From the NCBI GenBank assembly GCA_030657355.1, contig CP131057.1, forward strand, positions 269,501 to 333,500: a stretch of DNA of 64,000 bases, written 5' to 3'. Positions 7,632 through 16,481 of this stretch are shown piece after piece. A program made the position numbers and the translations under genes. The DNA comes from Radicibacter daui. Lineage in GTDB: Bacteria > Pseudomonadota > Alphaproteobacteria > Radicibacterales > Radicibacteraceae. Each line of letters opens with the position of its first letter. Positions within the stretch are counted from its first letter, which is position 1. The notes beneath the pieces were generated by a model, which worked only from the letters and a program-made list of their open reading frames with translations, was not told where the DNA came from and did no database searches.

Positions 7632-8651
7632 ATGAAGATCTCCGGACTGGTCCGGCGGACCTCTTTTGCTATCGGTGTCAGCCTTGTCGCGCTTACGGCC
7701 GCCAGCACCTTTGCGACAGTTGCCGGCGCGAAGGAACTGACCCTCGCCAACTTCATGCCGCCGACCAACCCTTATGAAAAGGGTGCGTTCCAGCCTTTTG
7801 CCGAGAAGGTGAAGGAAGCGACCGGCGGTGACATCACCGTGCATGTGTTCAGCGGCGGCGAGCTTGGGCCGGGTCCGGTCGAGCAGTATTCCCGCGCCGT
7901 GGATGGCGTTGCCGACCTTGCCGTTGGCCTGCAGGGCTACACTGCCGCCAATTTTCCGCTCACGCTGCTGACCGAGTTGCCGGGCGTCCTGGATGAGGCG
8001 ACCGGCACCGACACGGTGTGGAAAAACATCGACCTCTTGAAGAGCGAATATCAGCGCGTGCAGCTGGTCAGCCTGTGGACCAACTCCACCAATATTCTCT
8101 ACACCCGCAACAAGGCGGTACGCACGCTGGCCGACGTCAAGGGCATGAAGATCCGCGTGCCGTCGCGCAATGCCGGCCTCATCGTCGAGGCCTGGGGCGG
8201 CACGCCGGTTTCGATGGCCGTGTCTGAAATCTACAACTCGATGCAGACCGGCGTGATCGACGGCGCGCTCATTGATGGCACCGGCACCAAAGCCTTCAAA
8301 CTGGGTGAAGTGGCGAACTACCTGACGGTGGGTATGGAGACCACGATCTCCCCCTTCTTCATCGTCATGAACAAGGACAGCTTCGAGGGTCTCTCGGCAG
8401 ACCAGCAGGCGGCCGTTCTTAAGGTGGGCCGCGAGGTCTCGACCATGGCAAACCAGACCCAGCTCAAGGCCGCCAGCGACGGCGTTGACGCCTTCGGCAC
8501 CATGGCCGGCAAGGAGCTGATCAAGCTGACGCCGGAAGAGGCCAAACCGTTCGACGAGGCTGCCGCCAAGGCCCGCGACAAGGTTGTGGCCGAGGCCAAG
8601 GCTGCCGGTGTTCCGGCCGACAAGGTAATCTCCGCGATGATGGCGAAGTAA
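7632..8651 (+). CDS. TRAP transporter substrate-binding protein (DctP family)
   Basis: The 339-residue periplasmic protein has a signal peptide (hydrophobic about 10-30, cleavage near VAGAKE). The DctP fold includes the LADVKGMKIRVPS loop, whose arginine normally binds the substrate carboxylate, and a SGGELGPGPVEQ pattern. It captures a carboxylate for the membrane partners encoded directly downstream. Two ATGs follow GGAGG; the second (7632) has five-base spacing and is preferred over 7629. Location next to the aromatic pathway suggests an aromatic acid or a dicarboxylic product as substrate, which cannot be read from the sequence. Confidence 0.9.
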   Translation: MKISGLVRRTSFAIGVSLVALTAASTFATVAGAKELTLANFMPPTNPYEKGAFQPFAEKVKEATGGDITVHVFSGGELGPGPVEQYSRAVDGVADLAVGLQGYTAANFPLTLLTELPGVLDEATGTDTVWKNIDLLKSEYQRVQLVSLWTNSTNILYTRNKAVRTLADVKGMKIRVPSRNAGLIVEAWGGTPVSMAVSEIYNSMQTGVIDGALIDGTGTKAFKLGEVANYLTVGMETTISPFFIVMNKDSFEGLSADQQAAVLKVGREVSTMANQTQLKAASDGVDAFGTMAGKELIKLTPEEAKPFDEAAAKARDKVVAEAKAAGVPADKVISAMMAK

Positions 8652-8657
8652 CCAGGA

Positions 8658-9167
8658 ATGTCGCGTTCTTCCGGTCTCAAGGCTCTGTCGGCATTCGCCG
8701 ACAGAGCCTCCTTCTGGCTCGGTGCCCTGTCGGGCATCAGCATCATGGCGATGGTCCTCGTCATCGCCTACAGCGTCGTGCTGCGCTACGTCCTCTCCTC
8801 GCCGGTGCTCGGCACCAACGAGATCGTGCAGCTGCTGGCGGTTGCCGTGGTGATGATGGGCCTGCCCTACACCACTTCGACCGATGCCCATGTGCGCGTG
8901 GATGTGCTGGACAATGCCATCGGCCGTTTCGGCCGGTTTTTCGGTGACATCCTCTCCCGGGCACTCGCGGCCGGCGTGCTGATCGTGCTGGTGCTGCGGG
9001 CGTTCGCCAAGGCGGGCGATGCCTGGCGTTATGGCGATGCCACCAACATGCTGGGCCTGCCGATCTGGCCCTTCTACGGCCTCATCGCTTTCGGCATGGC
9101 CTGCTGCGCGGCCCTGTTCATCCTGCAATTGCTGCTCGTTCTGGCGAGCTGGAGAAGCCCCAAATGA
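8658..9167 (+). CDS. TRAP transporter small permease (DctQ family)
   Basis: The 169-residue protein has four predicted transmembrane helices (about 15-40, 52-72, 95-115, 135-160) and the DctQ hallmark RYVLSSPVLGTNEIVQLL with the charged E following helix 1. It forms the QM membrane complex with the large permease that starts four bases before its stop (ATGA overlap). It lies six bases after the binding-protein gene. Confidence 0.9.
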   Translation: MSRSSGLKALSAFADRASFWLGALSGISIMAMVLVIAYSVVLRYVLSSPVLGTNEIVQLLAVAVVMMGLPYTTSTDAHVRVDVLDNAIGRFGRFFGDILSRALAAGVLIVLVLRAFAKAGDAWRYGDATNMLGLPIWPFYGLIAFGMACCAALFILQLLLVLASWRSPK

Positions 9168-10480
9168 CCGGCACCGAGATCGGGCTTGTCGCCATTGCCG
9201 CGCTGTTCGTCCTGATGGTACTGCGCACGCCGGTGGCCTTTGCCATGCTGCTGGTCGGCTTTTTCGGCACCTGTGCGCTCAATGGCGTGCACCGTGCCGG
9301 CGCGCTGCTGTTGACGGAGAGTTACTCGTCCGTCTCCACCTATTCGCTCATCGTCATTCCGATGTTCATCCTGCTCGGCAATGTCGCCTCGGCCGCCGGC
9401 TTCAGCCGCAGCCTTTATGATGCGGCCTTTGCCTGGGTCGGGCGCATGCGCGGCGGACTTGCTGCGGCTTCCGTCATCGGCTGCGCTGCCTTTTCCGCTG
9501 TCTCGGGTTCTTCCGTCGCCACCGCCGTCACCATCGGCAAGGTGGCGCTGCCGGAGATGCGGCGCCTTGGTTATGGTGACGGGCTTTCGACCGGCGCGAT
9601 TGCTGCCGGCGGCACGCTCGGCTTCCTGATCCCGCCCTCAACCGGCTTCGTCATCTATGCGATCCTGACCGAGGAATCCATCGGGCGCCTGTTCATGGCC
9701 GGCATCCTGCCGGGCCTTTTGATGATGGCGCTTTTCATCCTCACCATCGGCATCGTCACCACGCTCAATCCGTCCATCGGCCCGCGCGGCGAGGCCATGC
9801 CGTTCTCCCGCCGCCTCAAGCTGCTTGGGGAGGCGCTGCCGCTTATCATCGTCATCTTCGTTTCCATCGGCGGCATCTATGTCGGTGCCTTCACGCCGGA
9901 GGAGGCGTCCGGCATCGGGGCGGCGACCGTTATCCTCATTGCCCTCTTCAAGCGGGCGCTCAGCTTCGAAGCTTTCCGCAAGGCGCTGATGGATACGGTC
10001 AAGACCTCGGCGATGCTCTACATGATCGTGATCGGCGCCAATGTGCTGAACCCGTTCCTGGCGCTGACGCACATCCCGGCGCTGCTGGGCGATGCGATGA
10101 ATACGCTGGGGCTTGGCGCCTATGGCACGCTGATCCTCATCCTCATCGCCTATGTGATACTGGGCATGTTCCTCGACGGGCTTTCCATGCTCGTTATCAC
10201 GCTGCCCATCGTGTTCCCGGTCATCAAGGCACTGGGGTTCGACCCGATCTGGTTCGGCGTCGTGGCGGTGATCATGATCGAGATGGGCATGATCACCCCG
10301 CCGGTCGGCCTCAATGTCTTCGTGGTCAAGGGCGTCGCCGAGACGGTGCCGATGAGCACCATTTTCGCCGGGGTGATGCCCTTCCTCTTGGCAATGATCG
10401 TGGGCCTTGCCCTCATCATTACCTTCCCGCAGATCGCGCTCATCATCCCCAACACCATGTTCGGGCAAGCCGCGTTCTGA
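9164..10480 (+). CDS. TRAP transporter large permease (DctM family)
   Basis: The 438-residue integral membrane protein has the repeated helical architecture of DctM. It contains the FSAVSGSSVATAVTIG block and the GTLGFLIPPSTGFVIYA motif, and the C-terminal copy GMITPPVGLNVFVV. These loops form the sodium/substrate sites of the elevator domain. It imports the substrate in a sodium-driven step together with the DctP and DctQ proteins encoded just upstream. The start overlaps the dctQ stop, and a rho-independent terminator follows 28 bp after the stop. Confidence 0.92.
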   Translation: MTGTEIGLVAIAALFVLMVLRTPVAFAMLLVGFFGTCALNGVHRAGALLLTESYSSVSTYSLIVIPMFILLGNVASAAGFSRSLYDAAFAWVGRMRGGLAAASVIGCAAFSAVSGSSVATAVTIGKVALPEMRRLGYGDGLSTGAIAAGGTLGFLIPPSTGFVIYAILTEESIGRLFMAGILPGLLMMALFILTIGIVTTLNPSIGPRGEAMPFSRRLKLLGEALPLIIVIFVSIGGIYVGAFTPEEASGIGAATVILIALFKRALSFEAFRKALMDTVKTSAMLYMIVIGANVLNPFLALTHIPALLGDAMNTLGLGAYGTLILILIAYVILGMFLDGLSMLVITLPIVFPVIKALGFDPIWFGVVAVIMIEMGMITPPVGLNVFVVKGVAETVPMSTIFAGVMPFLLAMIVGLALIITFPQIALIIPNTMFGQAAF

Positions 10481-10507
10481 TCCAGACACCAGCCGTAGAC
10501 CTCCCTG

Positions 10508-10549
10508 GGCCTGTCACCGTTGCGCATCCTGGTGACAGGCCGTTTTTTT
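10508..10549 (+). terminator. Terminator after TRAP operon 1
   Basis: GGCCTGTCACC (10508-10518) pairs perfectly with GGTGACAGGCC (10531-10541), followed by seven Ts. It closes the plus-strand TRAP operon just before the convergent reductase gene. Confidence 0.9.
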
Positions 10550-10566
10550 GAGGGAGGCGAGGCCGG

Positions 10567-11490
10567 TCAGTCGATCTCGATAATCACCTTGCCGCGCGCC
10601 CGGCCGGAGGCCTGACGCTCAAGGGCGGCGGCGAAGTCGGCGAGGGCGAAGCGACTGTCAGTAAGGGCGGTCAGCTTCTGCTCCTCGAAAAGCTGCACCA
10701 GTCTTGCCAGCCGGGCGCCGTCATTCTGGTGAAAGACAAAAGCCGTCTCGACGCCGGCGGCCTTTGCCACCGCTTCATCGGCCGGATGGGCGATGGCGAC
10801 CAGCAGGCCGCCGGGGCGCAGCACGCCGAGCGATTTCTGCTGCGTTTCGCCGCCCACCGTATCCAGCACGGTGTTGAAGCCGGACAGGCGGGTAAAATCC
10901 TCCTGCCGGTAATCGATCACCTGATGCGCGCCTAGCTTGCGGGCGATCTCCACCCCGTCGCCTGAAGCTGTAGCGGTAACGTCGGCGCCTGCCAGCCGTG
11001 CCAGCTGGATGGCCCAGCTGCCGATGCCGCCGGCTCCGGCATGGATGAGCAGCTTTTGCCCGGCCTTGACCTTGCCGACCTCATGCAGGGCCTGCCAGGC
11101 GGTGGGCAGAGCTGTCGGCAGGCCGGCGGCCTCGGTGAGATCAAGGCTGGCCGGTGCCGGCGCGATGAAACTTGCGGGCAAGGTCACGAGGCCTGCCATG
11201 GCGCCGCCCGCCACCGGATCGGCGCGGCCGATCACCTTGTCTCCGACCGTCCAGCCCGTCACCTCCAGCCCGATGGCCGCGATGGTGCCGGAAAAATCGC
11301 TGCCGATAGTGTAGGGGAAGGAGAGGGGAAACCACTCCTTGAGCCAGCCGCGCCAGAGCTTGATATCGAGCGGGTTGAGCGCGGCGGCGTGAACTCGCAC
11401 CTGTACCTCGCCCGCCTGCGGGGCCGGCACCGTGATGTCATTCAGCCGGGCGGGGGTTTCATAATCCGCCAGTTGCAGGGCCATGGTCAT
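10567..11490 (-). CDS. NADP-dependent quinone oxidoreductase (MDR family)
   Basis: The 307-residue protein is a zinc-free medium-chain dehydrogenase/reductase. It has a GroES-like N-terminal half (AALNPLDIKLWRGW, GSDFSGTIAAIG) and a Rossmann half with HAGAGGIGSWAIQLA. No catalytic zinc cysteines or structural zinc lobe are visible, which fits quinone oxidoreductase or enoyl reductase types. The start at 11490 overlaps the stop of the SnoaL-like gene (ATGA), so the two are co-translated. The pair is divergent from a LysR gene that probably controls it. Likely role is reduction of quinones or activated alkenes; the physiological substrate is unknown. Confidence 0.85.
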   Translation of the reverse strand: MTMALQLADYETPARLNDITVPAPQAGEVQVRVHAAALNPLDIKLWRGWLKEWFPLSFPYTIGSDFSGTIAAIGLEVTGWTVGDKVIGRADPVAGGAMAGLVTLPASFIAPAPASLDLTEAAGLPTALPTAWQALHEVGKVKAGQKLLIHAGAGGIGSWAIQLARLAGADVTATASGDGVEIARKLGAHQVIDYRQEDFTRLSGFNTVLDTVGGETQQKSLGVLRPGGLLVAIAHPADEAVAKAAGVETAFVFHQNDGARLARLVQLFEEQKLTALTDSRFALADFAAALERQASGRARGKVIIEID

Positions 11491-11948
11491 GCTGCAAGCC
11501 CCCCGACCGGGTTGATGCCCATCTGGAAGAACCAGCCGAACCAGTCTTCAAGATGCCAGGTGTGGGTGATGCGCCCGCCTTCCACCCGGTGGAACTCGTG
11601 AATGGGCATGCTGAAGCGGCGGCCTGTGGCCGGCACGCCAAACCAGTCGCCCAGATGGGTGCCGGTAATCTCGCCGCGTACGGCGACATTGCCGCCAGCG
11701 GCAATCAGGGTGTGGATGGTGATCGCCATATCCGGAAAGGCGGCCTTGAAGGCGCCGATCAGCGGCTTGATACCGTCGCGGCCCTGCTGCTGGCCGGGGG
11801 CGAGGGGAATGTCCTGCCAGTCGGGCGTGGCAACCACGTCCATCAGCTCGGGCCGGTTTTCGCTGAAAGCGCGATAGAGCGTAAGAACGATCTGCCTATC
11901 GGCGTCATCAATGCCGGCAATAACGGCGGAGGGGGAAAGGGCGCTCAT
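11487..11948 (-). CDS. SnoaL-like ester cyclase family protein
   Basis: The 153-residue protein has the NTF2/SnoaL-like fold signature: an N-terminal helix (IVLTLYRAFSENRPELMD), a GRDGIKPLIGAFKAAFPDM block, and the beta-sheet segment FSMPIHEFHRVEGGRITHTWHLEDW. This family includes polyketide cyclases and many small proteins of unknown role. AAGGAGG lies six bases before the ATG at 11948. It is the first gene of a two-gene operon with the quinone reductase, divergent from a LysR regulator. Such trios are common and often respond to electrophiles; that role is inference. Confidence 0.85.
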   Translation of the reverse strand: MSALSPSAVIAGIDDADRQIVLTLYRAFSENRPELMDVVATPDWQDIPLAPGQQQGRDGIKPLIGAFKAAFPDMAITIHTLIAAGGNVAVRGEITGTHLGDWFGVPATGRRFSMPIHEFHRVEGGRITHTWHLEDWFGWFFQMGINPVGGLAA

Positions 11949-11993
11949 GGCGGACCTCCTTCGGGATCAGGGGCGCCGCTCCGGTTTTTTGCC

Positions 11994-12025
11994 GAGCGGC
12001 TGTTCCTGAAAACTAGGAGCCGCTC
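11994..12025. promoter_or_regulatory. Inverted repeat in the SnoaL / LysR divergent promoter
   Basis: GAGCGGCT (11994-12001) and AGCCGCTC (12018-12025) are perfect 8-bp arms with 16 bases between. It is centrally placed in the 107-bp gap between divergent starts, as expected of a LysR autoregulatory site. Confidence 0.55.
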
Positions 12026-12055
12026 CGACATAATTGAAATCGATAGGAAGTATGT

Positions 12056-12985
12056 GTGAACATCAATGCTATGGATTTGCATGGCATCGATCTCAACCTG
12101 CTGGTCGCCTTTGACGCGCTGATGGCCGAGTGCAGCGTGACGCGGGCCGGCGCCCGTATTGGCCGCACCCAGCCGGCGATGAGCGCGGCGCTGGCGCGGC
12201 TGCGCGCACTTTTGAAGGATGAACTTCTGGTGCGCGGACCCGACGGGTTGCAGCCCACGCCGCGGGCGCTTGATCTCGCCGGACCGCTCGGTCAGGCGCT
12301 TGCCGATATCCAGCGCACGCTGGACTTCACCCAGAGCTTCGATCCGGCGACGAGCCCCGCCACCTTCACGCTGGGGCTGCCGGATCATCCGGCCCTGAAG
12401 CTGCTGCCCCGGCTGGTGGAGGCAATAAGGCAGGAAGCGCCGCTGGCGGGCTTGCGCATCCGCAGCTTCACCGGGCGGGATGAGGCCTTGCAGCTGCTGG
12501 ATGCGGGGGAGGTGGATGCGACCATCGGCGTGCCGATAACCGGCGTGACCGGTGGGCGCATCCTGTCGCTGCCACTGTTTGAGGAAAGGTTCGTTTGCAT
12601 CCTGCGCAAGGGGCACCCGGCAGCAACCGGCGGCGCGCTGCCGCTGGAGGCTTATGCCGGACTGCCGCATCTGCTGGTGTCGCCGGAAAATGAACGGTAC
12701 GGGCTGGTGGATGCCGCGCTTGCGCGGCTCGGCCTCAAGCGGACGCTGGCGCTGACCGTGCAGCAAATGCATGTGGCGCCGCACATCGTGGCATCAAGCG
12801 ATCTGGTGGCGACGTTGATGGAAGGGGTGGTGACCGCCTCTGGCCTTGCGGACCGGCTCATCATCCTGCCGCCACCGCTGGAGCTGCCGAAAATCCCTTT
12901 CCAGCTCGTCTGGCATCGCCGCAATGATGCCCATCCCGGGCAGCGCTGGCTGCGCAGCCGGATTGCGGCATTGGTGAAGAGTTAG
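12056..12985 (+). CDS. LysR-family transcriptional regulator
   Basis: The 309-residue protein has an N-terminal winged HTH (VTRAGARIGRTQPAMSAALARLRALL) and a LysR effector domain starting near residue 90 (FTLGLPDHPALKLLPRLV). The motif LHGIDLNLLVAFDALM resembles the NodD/SyrM-like branch. GTG 12056 has AGGAAG five bases upstream; ATG 12071, five codons in, is the alternative. It is divergent from the SnoaL-quinone reductase pair with a strong inverted repeat between, so it most likely regulates that pair and itself. Confidence 0.88.
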   Translation: MNINAMDLHGIDLNLLVAFDALMAECSVTRAGARIGRTQPAMSAALARLRALLKDELLVRGPDGLQPTPRALDLAGPLGQALADIQRTLDFTQSFDPATSPATFTLGLPDHPALKLLPRLVEAIRQEAPLAGLRIRSFTGRDEALQLLDAGEVDATIGVPITGVTGGRILSLPLFEERFVCILRKGHPAATGGALPLEAYAGLPHLLVSPENERYGLVDAALARLGLKRTLALTVQQMHVAPHIVASSDLVATLMEGVVTASGLADRLIILPPPLELPKIPFQLVWHRRNDAHPGQRWLRSRIAALVKS

Positions 12986-13003
12986 GGCAGGCGGCAGCGG
13001 GCT

Positions 13004-13948
13004 TTATGCCCCGTAGGCGATCGACCCGGGAACCGGGGTCAGAACCGTGCCGGTCTCCAGGAAGGACCGGATATTGTCGAGGACGAGTTTGACGGACATC
13101 GCCTGGGTTTCTATCGCCACGCCGGCAATATGCGGAGACAGCACAACATCGGGATGTTCGCGCAGGGCGGCAGGAATGTCGGGTTCGTCCTCAAAAACAT
13201 CCAGCGCCGCGCCGGCGATCTTTCCCGTGCTCAGCGCCTCTATCAGCGCTGCGGTATCGACGATACTGCCGCGACCGGCATTGACAAGATATCCCTTTGG
13301 CCCCAGCGCTTCGAGCACAGCGCCGTTCACGGCGTGGCGGGTCTCCGGACCGCCGGGCGCCACGCAGATCAGGTCATCGACCTCGGCCGCCAGGTCCAGA
13401 AGTGTGGGCACGAACCGGTAGGGGAGCTCCGGTTTCAGGCTGCGGCTGCAATAGCTGACGGTGATGTCGAACCCTTCCGCGCGGCGGGCAATGGCGCGCC
13501 CGATCATCCCCATGCCGAAAATGCCGAGCTTGCGACCGCTGACGACCGGCCGGGGCGGCAACGTGTCACGCCAGCCACCGGCACGGGCATAGGCGTCATT
13601 CTGCGGTATCCGGCGGATCGCCGCGATCAGCAAGCCCATGGCGTGATCCGCCACGACCGGCGCATTGGTGCCGGCACCATAGGTCACCGGCAGTTTGCGG
13701 TCGTTGGCGGCGGCAAGATCGACGCCTTCATAACCGGTGCCGGCGCAGCAGATCAGGCGCAGGTTCGGCAGGGCATCCATATCGGCGGCGGTTGCGCCCT
13801 TTACGCCGGTAGTGACCAGCGCGGTGATGCGGGCCCTGATTTCTGCGGGAAGGTTCGGCACCCCGCCGGAGGCGTCATGGCAGGTAACGGCGCTTGCGAA
13901 AGCGGCATCGTAATCTTTCGACACCCCGGTAAAGGCTATCTCGAACAT
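13004..13948 (-). CDS. D-2-hydroxyacid dehydrogenase
   Basis: The 314-residue protein has the NAD(P) motif LGIFGMGMIGRAIA and the catalytic set of the family: Arg in NAGRGSIVD, Glu in DVFEDEPDIP and His in LSPHIAG. It would interconvert a 2-keto acid and the D-2-hydroxyacid, as in glyoxylate/hydroxypyruvate reductases. I start at ATG 13948 (MFEIAFTGVSK) because this gives the usual family length. A longer in-frame start at 14026 adds 26 residues with no ribosome site. It stands alone between the LysR gene (convergent) and the MFS gene terminator. Confidence 0.85.
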   Translation of the reverse strand: MFEIAFTGVSKDYDAAFASAVTCHDASGGVPNLPAEIRARITALVTTGVKGATAADMDALPNLRLICCAGTGYEGVDLAAANDRKLPVTYGAGTNAPVVADHAMGLLIAAIRRIPQNDAYARAGGWRDTLPPRPVVSGRKLGIFGMGMIGRAIARRAEGFDITVSYCSRSLKPELPYRFVPTLLDLAAEVDDLICVAPGGPETRHAVNGAVLEALGPKGYLVNAGRGSIVDTAALIEALSTGKIAGAALDVFEDEPDIPAALREHPDVVLSPHIAGVAIETQAMSVKLVLDNIRSFLETGTVLTPVPGSIAYGA

Positions 13949-14056
13949 CTGGACAGGTCTCTGTTCTGGTTCCGGCGCTAACCAGTCGTCAGGCTGCCAG
14001 CCTTTCACGGATATCGGCAAGACCATCCACGGTGTGAAGGACGCGGGGCTGACATG

Positions 14057-14088
14057 ACAAAACGCCCTGCCGGTGAGGGCAGGGCGTT
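14057..14088 (-). terminator. Terminator after the MFS gene
   Basis: AACGCCCTGCC (14061-14071) pairs with GGCAGGGCGTT (14078-14088) around a 6-base loop. On the minus strand it ends in TTTTG. It follows the MFS stop at 14111. Confidence 0.75.
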
Positions 14089-14110
14089 CTGGTGGCCGGG
14101 GCCAGAGAGT

Positions 14111-15319
14111 TCAGGCGGCCTCTGCCGGATGGCTGCGTACGCCGGTGACGATGACGAGGGCGGCGAGCAGTAGCACCACGCCGCTGGCGCTGAAGACGCT
14201 GACCACATCGGCGGCGTTGAAGATGGCGCCGCCGGCCGCAGCACCGAGAGCGATGGCAAGCTGGATGGCCGCCACCAGGAGGCCGCCGGCACTTTCCGCC
14301 TCATCCGGCACGGTACGGGTAAGCCAGGTGGACCAGGCAACCGGCACGGCGCCGAAGGCAGCGCCCCAGAGCGCGACCATGGCAGCGTCCGTTACTGGCG
14401 AGTTGCCGAGGGCGGCTAGGCCAAGGCCGATGGCACCCATCACCAGCGGCATGAAGCTCAGGGTCAGGCGCAGGCTGCGCCCGGCCATGATGCCGCCAAG
14501 GAAGGTGCCGAGGAAATTGGCAAGGCCGAAACCGAGCAGGATGCCGGAGACCCCTTCGATGCCCACGCCCGCCACCGTTTCCAGGAACGGCCGGATATAG
14601 GTGAAGAGGGCGAAGTGGCCAGTAAAGACCAGCATGGCGCAGATCATGCCAAGGCCGATGCGCGGCCGGCCGAGCACTTCCACGAGGGTACGCAGGCGGG
14701 TATGGCCGCTGGGGGCCATGCGCGGCAGCGTCAGCAGCTGGCTGATGAAGGAAAGCACACCCAGCAGCGTTGCCAGCAGGAAGATGTTGCGCCAGCCCAG
14801 CATGCCGCCAAGATAGCTGCCGAGCGGGGCGGCAAAGATGGTGGCGGCCGAAACCCCGCTGAAGATGATGGAAAGCGCCCGCGGCACCATCGCCTCCGGC
14901 ACCAGCCGCATGGCGGTGGCGGCTGACATGGTCCAGAACCCGCCGATGGCGATACCCAGCAGCACCCGGCCGACAAGCAGCAGGGCAAGGCCAGGCGCAA
15001 AGGCGACCATCAGGTTGGAAGCGATCAGCAGCAGGGAAAAGCCGAGCAGCAGATAGCGCCGGTCGAGCTTGCGGGTGAGGGTGGCGATGACAAGGCTCGT
15101 CACCAGGGCAACGACGGCCGTTGTTGTCACCGCCTGCCCGGCAAGCCCTTCATTGATGCCCAGGCTGGCGGCCATCGGCGTCAGCAGGCTCGCCGGCAGA
15201 AACTCGGCCGTTACCAGCGCAAAAACGCCGAGCGTGACCGAGGCGACGGCGCTCCAGGCCGGGGCGTGCGGCGCGGCGGGGCCGGTCAGCACGCGGTCGA
15301 TGCATTCGCATTCGCTCAT
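14111..15319 (-). CDS. MFS transporter (AraJ/drug-efflux type, 12 TM)
   Basis: The 402-residue membrane protein has twelve hydrophobic segments. The MFS signature lies between helices 2 and 3 (ATLTRKLDRRYLLLG), and helix 1 reads LGVFALVTAEFLPASLLTPMA, typical of the AraJ/YdhP group of sugar or drug exporters. The ATG at 15319 lies ten bases after AAAGGA; a TTG six bases earlier is an alternative. It is divergent from an AraC-type regulator with palindromes between them, a common exporter-regulator layout. The substrate is not predictable. Confidence 0.88.
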   Translation of the reverse strand: MSECECIDRVLTGPAAPHAPAWSAVASVTLGVFALVTAEFLPASLLTPMAASLGINEGLAGQAVTTTAVVALVTSLVIATLTRKLDRRYLLLGFSLLLIASNLMVAFAPGLALLLVGRVLLGIAIGGFWTMSAATAMRLVPEAMVPRALSIIFSGVSAATIFAAPLGSYLGGMLGWRNIFLLATLLGVLSFISQLLTLPRMAPSGHTRLRTLVEVLGRPRIGLGMICAMLVFTGHFALFTYIRPFLETVAGVGIEGVSGILLGFGLANFLGTFLGGIMAGRSLRLTLSFMPLVMGAIGLGLAALGNSPVTDAAMVALWGAAFGAVPVAWSTWLTRTVPDEAESAGGLLVAAIQLAIALGAAAGGAIFNAADVVSVFSASGVVLLLAALVIVTGVRSHPAEAA

Positions 15320-15378
15320 TCGCAAAAAATCCTTTCAGGCAAAAGCAAATGTCGGATGTCCTGAAGGTAGGGTGGATT

Positions 15379-15430
15379 TTTCGGACGTTCCATGCCACAA
15401 ACTCCGAAATGATTGATCATTCGTCCGAAA
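15379..15430. promoter_or_regulatory. Operator region between MFS and AraC genes
   Basis: TTTCGGACG (15379-15387) and CGTCCGAAA (15422-15430) are perfect 9-bp arms 34 bases apart. AATGAT-TG-ATCATT (15408-15421) abuts the right arm. This is probably where the AraC-type protein binds both promoters. Confidence 0.5.
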
Positions 15431-15446
15431 CCATAAAAGGTTGGCC

Positions 15447-16394
15447 ATGATGGTGACGGGAGCCGATCTGCTCAGCGACCTGCTGCACGGTATGCGCCTT
15501 ACCGGCCTGCAATATCGCCGTGTCGAGATTGCGCCGCCCTTCGGCCTTACCTTCGGGGTGTCGGATGCCCGCGCGCAGTTTCATTTCGTGGCGCGGGGAG
15601 AAGCTTTCCTGCGGCTGGACGGGGAAGGGGAGGCATCGCTGCTGCCGGTGGGCACGGCCGTGTTCCTGCCCCGGGGCGGTCGGCATGAGGTGCTGTCGGC
15701 GCCCGACGCACCGAGCCGCGATATCCATGATTTCGAAAGTGTCGATATCTGCCCCAGCGTCTGTGCCGTTCAGGCCTGCACGGCGGAGGAATGCGCCGGC
15801 GGCAAGACGGTTCTCTTCAGCGGCTGCATGGAGTTTGACCTGGGCGGCATGCATCCGCTGGTGGCGCTGATGCCGCAGGCGATGCGGGTCGACACCATTC
15901 TGGAGCGCAACCCCGAAATTCTGCCGATGCTGGAGGCCATGGAGCGCGAGGTGCGCCTGCGCCGGGCGGGTTATGCCGGCATCCTTTCCCGCCTGGCCGA
16001 AGTGGTCTCCGCGGCCATCGTGCGCGGCTGGGTGGAGTGCGGCTGCGGCGATGCCACCGGCTGGGTGGAGGCATTGCGCGACCCGCGCCTTGGCCGCGTG
16101 ATCGCCGCACTGCATCACGACCCGGCCCGCAACTGGACGGTTGCGGAGCTGGCGGCCGAGATGGGCAGTTCCCGCTCGGTTTTTGCCGAACGTTTCCTCT
16201 CCGTTACCGGCGTAACGCCGCTACGTTACCTCACCGAACTGCGCATGCGCCTTGCCAGCCAGTGGATCGGGCGCGAGCGCATGCCCATCGATATCGCCGC
16301 CGCCCGGCTGGGTTATGGCTCGCAAGCCGCCTTCAGCCGGGCCTTCAAGCGGGTGGTGGGCTATCCGCCGGGAGCCTCCCGGCTCGCCGGATAG
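15447..16394 (+). CDS. AraC-family regulator with N-terminal cupin domain
   Basis: The 315-residue protein has an N-terminal cupin-like sensor domain (about 20-170, with the FHFVARGEAFLRLDG and PVGTAVFLPRGGRHEVL strands). A C-terminal double-HTH AraC DNA-binding domain follows (about 210-310, NWTVAELAAEMGSSRSVFAERF and ERMPIDIAAARLGYGSQAAFSRAFKR). ATG 15447 lies six bases after AAAAGG. Cysteines cluster around residues 97-125 (ICPSVCAVQACTAEEC), a feature known in redox- or electrophile-sensing members. It is divergent from the MFS gene and is its likely regulator. Confidence 0.9.
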   Translation: MMVTGADLLSDLLHGMRLTGLQYRRVEIAPPFGLTFGVSDARAQFHFVARGEAFLRLDGEGEASLLPVGTAVFLPRGGRHEVLSAPDAPSRDIHDFESVDICPSVCAVQACTAEECAGGKTVLFSGCMEFDLGGMHPLVALMPQAMRVDTILERNPEILPMLEAMEREVRLRRAGYAGILSRLAEVVSAAIVRGWVECGCGDATGWVEALRDPRLGRVIAALHHDPARNWTVAELAAEMGSSRSVFAERFLSVTGVTPLRYLTELRMRLASQWIGRERMPIDIAAARLGYGSQAAFSRAFKRVVGYPPGASRLAG

Positions 16395-16481
16395 ATCCCG
16401 GGGCAGCGGCTTTTGCTTGCCAAGCGGGCCGCAAGACCGAAGAGTGCATGCCCGTGAAACAGGATTTTCATAGGGTGTCCG

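Noticed and set aside
7302-9128. A 608-codon open frame on the minus strand across the TRAP genes
   Set aside because: It is antisense to three clear TRAP genes, has His/Gly/Arg-rich composition typical of GC-rich shadow frames and no ribosome site.
13004-14026. Longer start of the hydroxyacid dehydrogenase at 14026
   Set aside because: No ribosome site precedes it, and the 26 extra residues do not match the family start.
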